Assembly (NCBI GenBank): GCA_026994125.1
Contig: JALWRJ010000245.1
Location: forward strand, 1 to 6,056
Reading direction: 5' to 3'
DNA from: Cyclobacteriaceae bacterium
GTDB lineage: Bacteria; Bacteroidota; Bacteroidia; Cytophagales; Cyclobacteriaceae
DNA: 6,056 bases
The notes below the pieces were generated by a model. It saw nothing but the letters and a program-made list of their open reading frames with translations, did no database searches and had not been told where the DNA came from. A program made the translations under genes and the position numbers. Below are positions 6,033 to 6,056 of this stretch, one piece after another. Within the stretch, counting starts at the first letter, position 1, and every line of letters starts with the position of its first letter.

Positions 6033-6056
6033 TCCGCTACATTTAGGCGAACTTAT

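Overview
The window looks like ordinary chromosomal housekeeping DNA from a member of the Bacteroidota; genus cannot be given. Three things point there: a gene of the IPExxxVDY family, known to me only from Bacteroidota, directly in front of pyruvate kinase; promoter-like elements of the Bacteroidota type (TTTG at -33, TAnnTTTG at -7) in the one intergenic region; and start sites without clear Shine-Dalgarno sequences. The DNA is moderately AT-rich and tightly packed. I see no mobile element, CRISPR array, RNA gene or foreign-looking segment.

Layout. Two gene blocks point away from each other from a 286-bp intergenic region (3888-4173). Leftward (minus strand) run acpP (acyl carrier protein), fabF (beta-ketoacyl-ACP synthase II), rnc (ribonuclease III) and nadE (glutamine-dependent NAD+ synthetase, whose 3' end lies outside the window). 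The gaps are 4 bp, a 1-base overlap and 10 bp, so this is very probably one transcript. fabF starts with TTG and rnc with GTG. Rightward run a 141-residue IPExxxVDY-family gene and pyk (pyruvate kinase), joined by a 1-base TAATG overlap. Only 24 bases follow pyk and they hold nothing recognisable.

How the genes work together. AcpP carries the growing acyl chain that FabF elongates with malonyl-ACP, so the first two genes are direct partners. rnc is a common neighbour of acpP-fabF in bacteria without a direct biochemical link. NadE makes NAD+, and pyruvate kinase produces pyruvate, the precursor of the acetyl-CoA used by fatty-acid synthesis, so the shared divergent control region sits between lipid synthesis and the last step of glycolysis. 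Joint regulation is only an inference.

The most useful second looks are: a consensus -7 box so close to the IPExxxVDY start that the mRNA should be almost leaderless; a Leu/Gln/Lys signature in pyruvate kinase that predicts potassium-independent activity; the function of the IPExxxVDY protein; and several dyads and a repeated two-part motif in the intergenic region. I found no convincing new multi-gene system here.
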